From positions 1-10,047 of the forward strand of contig DASQJJ010000029.1 of NCBI GenBank assembly GCA_035631115.1: DNA of 10,047 nucleotides, given 5' to 3'. A model generated the notes under the pieces. It was not told the origin of the DNA. It was given only the letters and a program-made list of their open reading frames with translations, and did no database searches. The position numbers and the translations under genes were made by a program. Source of the stretch: DASQJJ01 sp035631115 (lineage in GTDB: Bacteria; Patescibacteriota; Microgenomatia; Levybacterales; UBA12049). Below are positions 1 to 5,977 of this stretch, in pieces. The stretch's first letter is position 1; the number at the start of each line of letters is the position of its first letter.

Positions 1-83
1 TCTTCTATGCCTTTAGAAAGCTTTTCAATTGCCTGAGGCTGGTCTCCAGCTGGCTTAAATTTGGATGTTAGTTGAAACTTCAT
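1..83 (-). CDS. uvrB: UvrABC excinuclease subunit B, N-terminal fragment (cut by window edge)
   Basis: Only the first 27 codons are in the window; the gene runs off the left edge. The start reads MKFQLTSKFKPAGDQPQAI followed by EKLSKGIE, which matches the very conserved UvrB N-terminus (F-x-L-x-S-x-F-x-P-x-G-D-Q-P-x-A-I) just before the Walker A motif. UvrB is the helicase-like damage-verification subunit of nucleotide excision repair. It receives damaged DNA from UvrA and recruits UvrC. uvrB is a standard LexA-regulated gene in many bacteria, and lexA lies 400 bases away, so SOS control is plausible. The start has an AT-rich upstream region and no Shine-Dalgarno sequence. A TG-extended -10 (TAAAAT) ends 8 bases before the ATG, so the mRNA is probably nearly leaderless. 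Confidence 0.9.
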   Translation of the reverse strand, partial: MKFQLTSKFKPAGDQPQAIEKLSKGIE

Positions 84-91
84 TAGTTCGT

Positions 92-97
92 ATTTTA
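92..97 (-). promoter_or_regulatory. Extended -10 element of uvrB
   Basis: Read on the minus strand this is TG-G-TAAAAT, ending 8 bases before the uvrB ATG at 83. A TTGTCA resembling a -35 lies 14 bases upstream (112-117), which is shorter than ideal, but the TG extension can compensate. Initiation 6-7 bases downstream of the -10 would leave a leader of about 1-2 bases. Confidence 0.5.
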
Positions 98-101
98 CCA
101 C

Positions 102-123
102 ATTCATTTCTTGACAAATGAAT
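102..123. promoter_or_regulatory. 8-bp inverted repeat between uvrB and the divergent small gene (possible operator)
   Basis: ATTCATTT (102-109) and AAATGAAT (116-123) are perfect inverted repeats separated by six bases. The dyad covers the -35 of the rightward promoter (TTGACA, 111-116) and the overlapping -35-like TTGTCA of uvrB on the other strand. A dimeric repressor bound here could close both promoters. LexA is the obvious candidate given uvrB and lexA nearby, but the dyad resembles neither the E. coli (CTGT-N8-ACAG) nor the B. subtilis (GAAC-N4-GTTC) LexA box, so this is inference. Confidence 0.45.
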
Positions 124-139
124 TCTCATGATTTAATAT
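111..139 (+). promoter_or_regulatory. Sigma70-type promoter of the small gene at 147
   Basis: TTGACA (111-116), a 17-base spacer and TAATAT (134-139) form a near-consensus promoter. The ATG at 147 is seven bases after the -10, exactly where transcription should begin, so the transcript would be leaderless. This is the best promoter in the window and is strong support for the small gene it serves. Confidence 0.75.
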
Positions 140-146
140 TCCATCC

Positions 147-353
147 ATGGGATTGTACGAGCGAAGTAGAAGTCCACAGCAAAAATTAGAAGGTGCAAGA
201 ACACAACAAAGACAATTAATAAATGCAATAGGTAAATGGGAAGAGACTCATCAAGACCAGCCACCAAGCATAAGACAACGGAGAAGACAGCGTTTATTAG
301 AAGGCTTGGAGCAACGACATGCTGAATTGCTTTCTGAAGAACAAACATCGTAA
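147..353 (+). CDS. Small Arg/Gln-rich hypothetical protein (68 aa), leaderless
   Basis: No family is recognised. The 68-residue product is hydrophilic with no signal peptide or membrane segment. It is rich in Gln, Glu and Arg (about ten Arg against two Lys, including an RQRRRQR run near residues 43-49) and looks largely helical, with repeated charged patterns compatible with a short helical hairpin. It is real rather than a chance frame because a near-consensus promoter places the transcription start on the ATG. A 79-aa open frame on the opposite strand over the same bases has no such signal. It is transcribed divergently from uvrB through a shared palindromic region and lies directly upstream of lexA, so damage-inducible expression is possible. 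Its Arg-over-Lys bias is shared with the unknown genes at 1125, 1479, 6062, 6898 and 7557 and differs from the Lys-rich housekeeping genes. Confidence 0.6.
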   Translation: MGLYERSRSPQQKLEGARTQQRQLINAIGKWEETHQDQPPSIRQRRRQRLLEGLEQRHAELLSEEQTS

Positions 354-438
354 CTGCTCTTTTGAAATTCATATTAAATTGCTAATCAACATTTCTACAT
401 TGACCTAGTCTAGTGCATAAAAGATCTACAAAGACCGG

Positions 439-471
439 TTGACAAAAATACCCGAAATATTCGAATATAAT
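439..471 (+). promoter_or_regulatory. lexA promoter region with overlapping palindrome
   Basis: A perfect TATAAT (466-471) ends 11 bases before the lexA ATG, giving an expected leader of about five bases. A perfect TTGACA lies at 439-444, but the 21-base spacer is longer than usual. A perfect 12-bp palindrome ATATTCGAATAT (457-468) overlaps the -10, and CGAA-ATA-TTCG (453-463 region) overlaps it in turn. These are well placed for autorepression by LexA, although the sequence is not a standard SOS box. Confidence 0.55.
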
Positions 472-482
472 AATAGAAACAT

Positions 483-1112
483 ATGGCTGGAGTATTATAT
501 AGAAAAGAAAGAGAAGTATTGGAATTTATTGTGCAATTCCAAAATCAGTACGGGTATTCCCCAACACTTACCGAAATTGCTCAGGCAACGGGACACCGAG
601 CAAATTCTACAGTACATTCTCTAATTGCCTCTCTTGTGGATAAAGGCTATGTCCAAAAAGTAGAAGGAAATGCGCGGGTACTAAAAGTAATTGACGACAA
701 AATAAATAGCACCATGCGGGGCAATACCGTGTCTATAGAGCTTCCTCTTATGGGTTTTATTGCTGCAGGTAAGCCTTTAGAGCCCCATACCGACCCAAAT
801 GCTACCTTTCAAGTAAGTGCCTCTATGCTTTCGGGGCAAAAAACAGCTTATGTTTTGCAGGTAAAAGGCGAGTCACTTATAGAAGACGGAATTTTTGATG
901 GAGATTATGTAATAATCGAAAAGGAGAAAGAAGTACATAATGGGGATATTGTTGTTGCGCTTGTTGACGACAACTTAGCAACATTAAAAAAATTCTATAA
1001 GGAAAATGACCGGGTTGTCTTAAAGCCAGCCAATTCTACAATGCAACCAATTTATCCAAATAGACTTACTCTTCAAGGAAGAGTTGTGGGACTTGTAAGA
1101 AGATTTATCTAA
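483..1112 (+). CDS. lexA: LexA SOS repressor / self-cleaving S24 peptidase
   Basis: The transcriptional repressor of the SOS response binds operator DNA as a dimer and is inactivated by RecA-stimulated autocleavage. The 209 residues match the normal LexA length. Residues 1-70 form the winged helix: REVLEFIVQFQNQYGYSPTLTEIA, then HRANSTVHSLIASLVDKGYV as recognition helix and wing. Residues 85-209 form the S24 protease domain. The scissile Ala95-Gly96 sits in FIAAGKPL. The nucleophile is Ser131 in KGESLIEDGI (usual form GDSM, so Met is Leu here), and the general base is Lys169 in ATLKKFY. All parts needed for autocleavage are present. The start is set by MAGVLYRKERE, the usual LexA start region, 11 bases after TATAAT. 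The next gene begins 12 bases after the stop, so the two may be cotranscribed. uvrB lies nearby and diverges. Confidence 0.95.
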   Translation: MAGVLYRKEREVLEFIVQFQNQYGYSPTLTEIAQATGHRANSTVHSLIASLVDKGYVQKVEGNARVLKVIDDKINSTMRGNTVSIELPLMGFIAAGKPLEPHTDPNATFQVSASMLSGQKTAYVLQVKGESLIEDGIFDGDYVIIEKEKEVHNGDIVVALVDDNLATLKKFYKENDRVVLKPANSTMQPIYPNRLTLQGRVVGLVRRFI

Positions 1113-1124
1113 AACCGGCTAAAT

Positions 1125-1391
1125 ATGCCTAAACAATACGATATGCCTCAATTTGAATGGGTGCATATTCTCCTCAAGCAATTAGAGCAAAACCCAACAA
1201 CAAGACCCAATGATAGACTGCATATGCAGCAGGGAAATAGACTAGTAGGAAGGAGAGCTATTCGAATTGCTAAAGATTTTATGACAACTGTACCTCCTTA
1301 TCTCGATTTACATCCAGAACAAGAGCCTAGAGTTACCCGGATAGTACAACAGCTTAGAAGATGGGAAACAACATATCAAAATAGGCAGTAA
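1125..1391 (+). CDS. Small Arg-rich hypothetical protein downstream of lexA (88 aa)
   Basis: Not recognised. The 88-aa product is soluble and basic (about 11 Arg, 3 Lys) with no signal peptide or membrane helix. Visible parts are an aromatic N-terminal segment (FEWVHILLKQLEQ, residues 10-22), a Pro/Asn-rich linker, a basic helix around GRRAIRIAKDFM (residues 42-53) and a C-terminal amphipathic helix ending RIVQQLRRWETTYQNRQ. It starts 12 bases after the lexA stop with no obvious promoter or Shine-Dalgarno of its own, so it is probably cotranscribed with lexA and would then be under SOS control. A second in-frame ATG seven codons in (1143) is an alternative start. Its composition matches the other Arg-rich unknowns in the window. 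A DNA- or RNA-binding role would fit the basic helices, but nothing proves it. Confidence 0.6.
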   Translation: MPKQYDMPQFEWVHILLKQLEQNPTTRPNDRLHMQQGNRLVGRRAIRIAKDFMTTVPPYLDLHPEQEPRVTRIVQQLRRWETTYQNRQ

Positions 1392-1442
1392 AATACTGTA
1401 AAATCCTTTTTAAAACCTTGTCAGAAGATTTCTTTAGGCATA

Positions 1443-1471
1443 TTGCATCTCTAATCAATCTTTACTATAAT
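1443..1471 (+). promoter_or_regulatory. Promoter deciding the start of the gene at 1479
   Basis: TTGCAT (1443-1448), a 17-base spacer and a perfect TATAAT (1466-1471). The -10 overlaps the upstream ATG at 1470, so a transcript starting about seven bases after it (1478) cannot contain that codon. The in-frame ATG at 1479 lies exactly seven bases after the -10, the same geometry as the promoter at 111-139. Confidence 0.65.
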
Positions 1472-1478
1472 GCCCCGT

Positions 1479-1730
1479 ATGGGAATTGGAAACAGAATAG
1501 ATAGCAATTTTACAAATCCAGAAAGACTTCGACAGAATGGCGAGCCACTCGCAGATGCAAGAAGAAGATACCTTGCAAATACTACTCCAAGAAATGGATT
1601 ATACCCTGGCGAAAGAAAAAGTCTTCCAGCTGACGATCCGCGGAGAGTTGAAATTAGAAGTACTATTCTAGATAGAAGGCGTAGAATTGCATTGCAGTTA
1701 GGAGTGAAGTTGCCTGAAGATCAAAAATAG
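1479..1730 (+). CDS. Small Arg-rich hypothetical protein (83 aa), leaderless
   Basis: Not recognised. The open frame can be read from ATG 1470 (86 aa), but a perfect TATAAT overlaps that codon. The third codon further on, ATG 1479, sits at the expected transcription start, so MGIGNRIDSNF is the likely true N-terminus. The product is very basic and Arg-rich, with an ARRRYLANTTPRNGLYPGE segment in the middle and a RSTILDRRRRIALQLG helix near the C-terminus, and few Lys. It has no membrane segment, no Cys and no signal peptide. The mix of charged helices and Pro/Gly/Asn turns suggests a small nucleic-acid- or ribosome-associated protein, but that is a guess from composition. It converges on dedA, whose stop lies five bases beyond its own; no hairpin terminator is visible between them. 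Confidence 0.55.
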   Translation: MGIGNRIDSNFTNPERLRQNGEPLADARRRYLANTTPRNGLYPGERKSLPADDPRRVEIRSTILDRRRRIALQLGVKLPEDQK

Positions 1731-1735
1731 TGGTT

Positions 1736-2362
1736 TTACTTTTTTCCAAATTTTACTATCTTCAATTTGTGATTAATGTACCATAGACCACCCAAGACAA
1801 CCACAACAACTATTGCTATTTCAAATTTTCTAAATAATGGCTCCAGGCTTTTCCAATTATTTCCAAGGACAAATCCTACGTACGAAAAAATACTGCACCA
1901 GACAACAGACCCGATTGTTGTAAAAAGGACAACTTTTTTAAATGGTGCTTCGGAAAGTCCTGCAGGAAGACCAATAACTGTACGGAATCCTGGAAGTAAT
2001 TTAGCAAGCATAATAACAAATGTGCCTTTTGTCTTAACCCACTTCATAACCGTGTCATATTCGTGACGGGAGAGTAAAATAAATTTGCCATACTTTTCTA
2101 CTAATTTTTCTATAAAACTCTCTTCCAAGTAATACCCTAGTCCATACAAAAGAAGCGTACCCGCAATATCGCCAAGAGATCCTGCAAGAATTACTAGGGG
2201 AAGTGAGAAAGCACCTTTCTGAGCCAAAAATCCTGCAAAGGGCAACGTAATTTCTGAAGGAATTGGTATGAGAGCTGCCTCCAATGTCATAAGTAGAAAG
2301 ACGCCTGCGTAGCCAAGAGACTGAATGAGATGTATAATAAGCCCTGAAACTATTTCAATCAT
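1736..2362 (-). CDS. dedA: DedA/VTT-family integral membrane protein
   Basis: DedA-family inner-membrane protein. Several family members are undecaprenyl-phosphate or phospholipid flippases that recycle lipid carriers for envelope synthesis. At 208 aa it has normal family length. Visible hallmarks are an N-terminal hydrophobic segment ending in Glu28 and the re-entrant motif LIPIPSEITLPFAG (31-44); GSLGDIAGTLLLYGLGY (61-77); the signature KLLPGFRTVIGLPAGLS (121-137) with the conserved Arg127 and PAG; then TTIGSVVWCSIFSYVGFVLG (148-167) and a final membrane helix (about 182-197) with a basic tail. The exact substrate cannot be read from sequence, so the symbol is a family name. It starts 11 bases from rsmI in the opposite direction. 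A perfect TATAAT ends six bases before the ATG, so the mRNA is probably leaderless. Confidence 0.92.
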   Translation of the reverse strand: MIEIVSGLIIHLIQSLGYAGVFLLMTLEAALIPIPSEITLPFAGFLAQKGAFSLPLVILAGSLGDIAGTLLLYGLGYYLEESFIEKLVEKYGKFILLSRHEYDTVMKWVKTKGTFVIMLAKLLPGFRTVIGLPAGLSEAPFKKVVLFTTIGSVVWCSIFSYVGFVLGNNWKSLEPLFRKFEIAIVVVVVLGGLWYINHKLKIVKFGKK

Positions 2363-2368
2363 TCACCT

Positions 2369-2398
2369 ATTATATGGGAAATTTATACATTGTTGCAA
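2369..2398 (-). promoter_or_regulatory. dedA promoter overlapping the rsmI start codon
   Basis: On the minus strand: TTGCAA (2398-2393), an 18-base spacer and TATAAT (2374-2369), then six bases to the dedA ATG. The first base of the -10 is also the first base of the rsmI ATG (2374), and the spacer and -35 lie inside rsmI codons. Transcription of rsmI must therefore cross the dedA promoter. Confidence 0.65.
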
Positions 2399-3075
2399 CA
2401 CCTATTGGAAACATTTCGGATATTTCTTTAAGAGCAGCCAGAACACTTCTTACTGCAGAAATTATTGCATGTGAAGACACTAGAAAAACAGGCATTCTTC
2501 TTAAAGAAATTGCCAAGCTTTTTTCTGGATATACAGAGCGTGCTAAGCCAAAACTCCTTTCGTATTACGACCAGACAGAAGTGCAAAAAACTCCAGAAAT
2601 TATACAACTCCTACAACTTGGTAAAGATATAGTCTTGGTCTCGGATGCAGGAACACCAACCATTTCCGACCCTGGATTTAAATTGGTTAGAGAGTGTATT
2701 GCACAGGGCATAGAAGTAAAAACAATTCCAGGTCCTTCTGCTGTAATTGCCGCTTTGTCTGTCTCTGGATTACCAACAGATAGATTTTTCTTTGTTGGCT
2801 ATCCACCAAAAAAAGATGGACATAGAAATGAATTTTGGATGGAATTGCAAAAAGCAAAGCAGGAGCTAAAAACAACGCTTATTTTGTATGAAGCACCTCA
2901 CAGGATTATGCAAACAATAGAAGAAATGATTGAGGTATTTGGAAAAGACCAGCATGTTGTCTTTGCACGGGAATTGACAAAAATTTATGAAGAAACTTTA
3001 CGAGGAAATCTGGAAAAAATGAAAGATCATTTTACTAAAACAGAGCCAAAAGGGGAATTTGTAATACTTGTTTGA
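2374..3075 (+). CDS. rsmI: 16S rRNA (cytidine-1402-2'-O)-methyltransferase
   Basis: RsmI uses S-adenosylmethionine to 2'-O-methylate C1402 of 16S rRNA in the ribosomal P site. The fold is the tetrapyrrole-methylase type, visible in order: YIVATPIGNISDISLRA (5-21), CEDTRKT (33-39), LVSDAGTPTISDPG (88-101), the SAM-loop region IPGPSAVIAALSVSGLPTD (118-136), FVGYPPKK (140-147) and ILYEAPHR (170-177), then FARELTKIYEE (198-208). At 233 aa it ends right after GEFVILV and lacks the extra C-terminal region found in roughly 280-aa homologues such as E. coli RsmI. Shortened forms are common in reduced genomes. The start MGNLYIV is the family's usual first residues. No clear -10 lies in the leaderless position; a TATTAT abuts the ATG and is probably too close to serve it. 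Confidence 0.95.
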   Translation: MGNLYIVATPIGNISDISLRAARTLLTAEIIACEDTRKTGILLKEIAKLFSGYTERAKPKLLSYYDQTEVQKTPEIIQLLQLGKDIVLVSDAGTPTISDPGFKLVRECIAQGIEVKTIPGPSAVIAALSVSGLPTDRFFFVGYPPKKDGHRNEFWMELQKAKQELKTTLILYEAPHRIMQTIEEMIEVFGKDQHVVFARELTKIYEETLRGNLEKMKDHFTKTEPKGEFVILV

Positions 3076-3080
3076 GTAAC

Positions 3081-3111
3081 CTCACCCTGACCCTCTCCTA
3101 AAAGGAGAGGG
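3081..3111. repeat. REP-like GC-rich palindrome
   Basis: CTCACCCTGA followed by a 9-bp perfect stem, CCCTCTCCT (3091-3099) and AGGAGAGGG (3103-3111), with loop AAA. It lies between convergent rsmI and the enolase operon. It is much more GC-rich than its surroundings and resembles the CCTCACCC...CCCTCTCC palindromes dispersed in many bacterial genomes. Neither strand has a U-run directly after the stem, so it is a poor classical intrinsic terminator. It may still stabilise 3' ends or stop convergent transcription. Confidence 0.6.
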
Positions 3112-3130
3112 AATCAAAAAGGAACTTAGC

Positions 3131-4393
3131 TTATTTAAGCGCGTTTATCTGGCTTTCTATTTGAAGCATCCTATTATACTTTGCAATTCTTTCTCCTCTC
3201 ACAAGAGACCCAAATTTACAGTAATCTGCCGCAACCCCAACAGCAAAATCTGCAATAAAATTATCGTTAGTTTCTCCAGCCCTGTGAGCAACAATTACTT
3301 TTAGTCCTGCAGAATGAGCAACCTCAACAACCGCCAAACACTCGATAACTGTACCAATCTGATTTGGCTTTACAATAACTGCACTCACTGCCTTTTTTTC
3401 TATGGCTATTTGGAGGCGGTATGGATTGGTCGTAATCAAATCATCTCCCGCAACCATTAAATCCTGACCCAAATTCTGAGTAAGCGAAGCCCATCCTGCC
3501 CAATCATCTTCGGCAAGACCATCTTCCAAATATAAAATATGGAATTCTTTTGCTAATTCTGCGTAATATGCAGATAAATTTGCGCTAGAAAGAGGAGACT
3601 GCTTGTCATGAATTCTATATTGCTGGTTAGTATAAAAAGAATTCGACGCTGCATCGATACCAGTAAATACATCAAAGCCGAGACGGTAATTAGTAGCTTC
3701 TATTGCTTGAGACAATAAAGACAAGACATCTCTGTTGGATGCAACAGCTGGACTAAAGCCACCCTCATCGCCCACCAACGTAGAAAGACCGTTTAACTTC
3801 ATGACATTTTCCAGTGCTGTATAAATCGCACTACCCATAAGAAGGGACTCGGAAAATGTTTTACTGGATGCTGGGACAACATGAAATTCCTGAAAATCCG
3901 TTGTTTGCGTACCATGCTTACCACCCTCAAGAAAATTAAAAAGGGGAAGCGGAATGGTAAGCGCGCCAGATTTTGTTGTGAGAAATTGTCGAAGATATAA
4001 AAATAATGGAGTAACAGTACTTATTGCACCTGCTTTTGCCACTGCTAAGGAAATACTCAAAATACTATTGGCACCAAGTCGCGCCTTATTTTGCGTCCCA
4101 TCCAACTCTATCATTGTTTTGTCTATATCTTGCTGCTTGGTCACTTCCATACCTACCAATTTCGGTGCAAGAATAGTATTAACTGTATTAATAGCATGCA
4201 AGACACCCATACCATTAAAGCGCATTGGATCTTTATCCCGAAGCTCATATGCCTCGTAGCTTCCAACAGAAATCCCAGAGGGAACAGAGGCAGTTGCAGC
4301 AATATTATTTTGCAAAAGTACAGTCGTCTCAACGGTAGGCATGCCTTGAGAATTAAGAATTTCTCTTGCAATAATTTCTTTTATTTTTGCCAT
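3131..4393 (-). CDS. eno: Enolase (phosphopyruvate hydratase)
   Basis: Interconverts 2-phosphoglycerate and phosphoenolpyruvate in cytoplasmic glycolysis/gluconeogenesis, with two Mg2+ ions. Length 420 aa is near normal. Landmarks by position: N-terminal REILNSQGMPTVE (10-22), mobile loop VPSGISVGSYEA (38-49), GGKHGT and DFQEF with His160 and Glu169, GDEGGFSP (208-215, Glu210), metal ligands Asp247 (GIDAAS), Glu290 (LEDGLAEDD) and Asp317 (AGDDL), catalytic Lys342 (VKPNQIGT), AHRAGET with His370 and Arg371, and Lys393 before GS. The catalytic set is intact, so it should be active, but normally invariant spots differ: DSRGNP is NSQGMP, SGAST is SGISV and HRSGE is HRAGE. It starts six bases after the PEP-synthase-like gene with no promoter or Shine-Dalgarno of its own, so it is read from the upstream promoter. 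Confidence 0.95.
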   Translation of the reverse strand: MAKIKEIIAREILNSQGMPTVETTVLLQNNIAATASVPSGISVGSYEAYELRDKDPMRFNGMGVLHAINTVNTILAPKLVGMEVTKQQDIDKTMIELDGTQNKARLGANSILSISLAVAKAGAISTVTPLFLYLRQFLTTKSGALTIPLPLFNFLEGGKHGTQTTDFQEFHVVPASSKTFSESLLMGSAIYTALENVMKLNGLSTLVGDEGGFSPAVASNRDVLSLLSQAIEATNYRLGFDVFTGIDAASNSFYTNQQYRIHDKQSPLSSANLSAYYAELAKEFHILYLEDGLAEDDWAGWASLTQNLGQDLMVAGDDLITTNPYRLQIAIEKKAVSAVIVKPNQIGTVIECLAVVEVAHSAGLKVIVAHRAGETNDNFIADFAVGVAADYCKFGSLVRGERIAKYNRMLQIESQINALK

Positions 4394-4399
4394 ATATAG

Positions 4400-5971
4400 C
4401 TATTGTGCTCTTTCTTTTTCAAAATGTGAAATGTGTTGTCTGATACTATCAACTGATTCTGGAAATATAGAAACGCTACTTACTCCCCACAAAATAAGCT
4501 TTTCGAGAATACTTGGTGCAATTCCTTCTTTTTGCCCACTGTAAGACGATACTATTTTATGCTTATGTGCAACTTTAATAGTATGTTCGTATGCCCACAA
4601 TGAAGCAGGATTATCTTCGTGATATGCCCCCAAAACATCTCTATTATTTTTATCTGTCCCGGTAAGAAGTGTTGTGAGATAAGCTGGCTCAATAGTAACG
4701 CCGTCTATTCCTTGCTCTATAAATGAATCCAAAAGAAGTACGTTAGATGGAATTTCCACACTCATCCATATTTTAAAAGTTAGCGACCGATACAGCCCAC
4801 TACTCGCAATAAGTTTTTTAATATCCTGCAATTCTTTTACCGACCGTACAAAAGGAAGAAGCAACCATATATTTTTATACCCCATCTTATTTCGGACTTG
4901 CTTAATTGCCTCCATTTCTAAAAGAAACAACTCTGCATCGTGGGTATATCGATATGCGCCTCTATACCCAAGCACGGGATTGGGCTCTATAGATTCGTAC
5001 TCTCTACCATTTTCCAGCTTTGCATATTCTGCAGTCGTGAGAGAAGATGTCCTGTACATAACACATCGTGGAGAAAATGCGGCACAGACTTCTGCAATTC
5101 TTTGCGCCAACTCGTTAATAAATTCATTTTTCTTACCACTATCCAAGTAGGATTGAGGGTGTTGCGTATTGTCGTGCATAAGATCTTCATAGCAAAGTTG
5201 CCCCACGCCATCAACATGCTCTCGGGCAACTGTAGATGCATATGTATAATCTTGCAAATGTACGTAGATTTTTGTTGCGGTAAAAGGAGAAATACTATTT
5301 TCCTTTCTTTGTGTTATTTCTTTTACATCTGTTATATAAAGATTTTTCTCTCCGTATATCCATGACAATGTATGCGGAAAGAAAAAGTGTTTATGTGCTT
5401 TTTCCAACAAGGTAGATATATGTATCTTTTCCTTTTCTACTAAAGGGAGCGACAAGACATCTGGCTTGTCTGTGTGTAAAATCCCACTTTTTTCTACAAC
5501 AACAGTAAGCTGGACGAGGAGTGCAACGGGGCTTTGGGGATTTTCTTTATAGGCATCCACCAACATTTTTTTAATTTCCAATAGGAGATTTGCCTCTCCT
5601 TTTACTTCTACTTGGTGAGAAGAAACAGAAGATGTAAGCGAAAGAGGAGCGTGCTGCACATGTCCGACCAGTTGTATGTACGCCTTAAAAATATCATCAA
5701 TTACGTTTTGGGGAAGTTTGGCTTTTGCTAATTCTTTTTCTATTGCAGCAGGTAGTTTTCCCTCCACTACACTGGTCTTAAGATGCTGAATTTTTGTCGA
5801 TAGGTTATTTTTTTCTAAAAATTCATTGTAGACAGCGGTTGTAACAACAAAACCATTCAGTACTGGAAGACCAATGCGCACCAACTCGCTTAACTTTTTT
5901 GCTTTTTCACCAACAAGGGTTGCATCATCCGAAGATGCACTACCCAACCAAACGAGCAGTTTTTTGGCCAT
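4400..5971 (-). CDS. Degenerate PEP-synthase/PPDK-like protein lacking the phosphohistidine domain
   Basis: 523 aa, against about 790 for PEP synthase. Residues about 15-55 (GEKAKKLSELVRIGLPVLNGFVVTT and following) match the start of the PPDK/PpsA ATP-binding domain. The middle of that domain is shortened, and the usual AVRSSA Arg segment reads PLSLTSS (109-115). ILHTDKP and LYITDVKEIT (211-220) correspond to its end. The swivelling phosphohistidine domain (G-G-x-T-x-H-A) is absent: only about 20 residues separate the ATP domain from the C-terminal PEP/pyruvate barrel. In the barrel, MYRTSSLTTAEY (305-316), NPVLGYRGAYRY (331-342) and VEIPSN (405-410) are kept. However, the SND of GSNDxTQ reads PAY (429-431) and the catalytic Cys of ICGQ is Ser478 (YSGQ). 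It is therefore probably not a working PEP synthase; a regulatory or scaffold role with enolase is inference. TTGACC-17-TACGCT ends six bases before the ATG. Confidence 0.85.
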   Translation of the reverse strand: MAKKLLVWLGSASSDDATLVGEKAKKLSELVRIGLPVLNGFVVTTAVYNEFLEKNNLSTKIQHLKTSVVEGKLPAAIEKELAKAKLPQNVIDDIFKAYIQLVGHVQHAPLSLTSSVSSHQVEVKGEANLLLEIKKMLVDAYKENPQSPVALLVQLTVVVEKSGILHTDKPDVLSLPLVEKEKIHISTLLEKAHKHFFFPHTLSWIYGEKNLYITDVKEITQRKENSISPFTATKIYVHLQDYTYASTVAREHVDGVGQLCYEDLMHDNTQHPQSYLDSGKKNEFINELAQRIAEVCAAFSPRCVMYRTSSLTTAEYAKLENGREYESIEPNPVLGYRGAYRYTHDAELFLLEMEAIKQVRNKMGYKNIWLLLPFVRSVKELQDIKKLIASSGLYRSLTFKIWMSVEIPSNVLLLDSFIEQGIDGVTIEPAYLTTLLTGTDKNNRDVLGAYHEDNPASLWAYEHTIKVAHKHKIVSSYSGQKEGIAPSILEKLILWGVSSVSIFPESVDSIRQHISHFEKERAQ

Positions 5972-5977
5972 ACAATC

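Noticed and set aside
133..372. 79-aa hydrophobic open frame on the minus strand, membrane-like
   Set aside because: It overlaps the 68-aa plus-strand gene that has a near-consensus promoter at the right distance. Antisense frames of Gln/Arg/Glu-rich genes often look hydrophobic, and no promoter was seen for it.
1386..1412. Possible terminator: CAGTA-AAA-TACTG followed by a T-run
   Set aside because: The stem is only five AT-rich base pairs and the T-run starts ten bases after it, which is too weak for an intrinsic terminator.
3073..3075. TGA read as an amino acid, as in some Candidate Phyla Radiation groups
   Set aside because: Read-through of the rsmI TGA gives only a few residues before another TGA and no family-like extension; all other genes end cleanly at TAA or TAG.
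3091..3120. Palindrome after rsmI as a rho-independent terminator
   Set aside because: The stem is strong but neither strand has a U-tract directly after it; a REP-like element is the better description.
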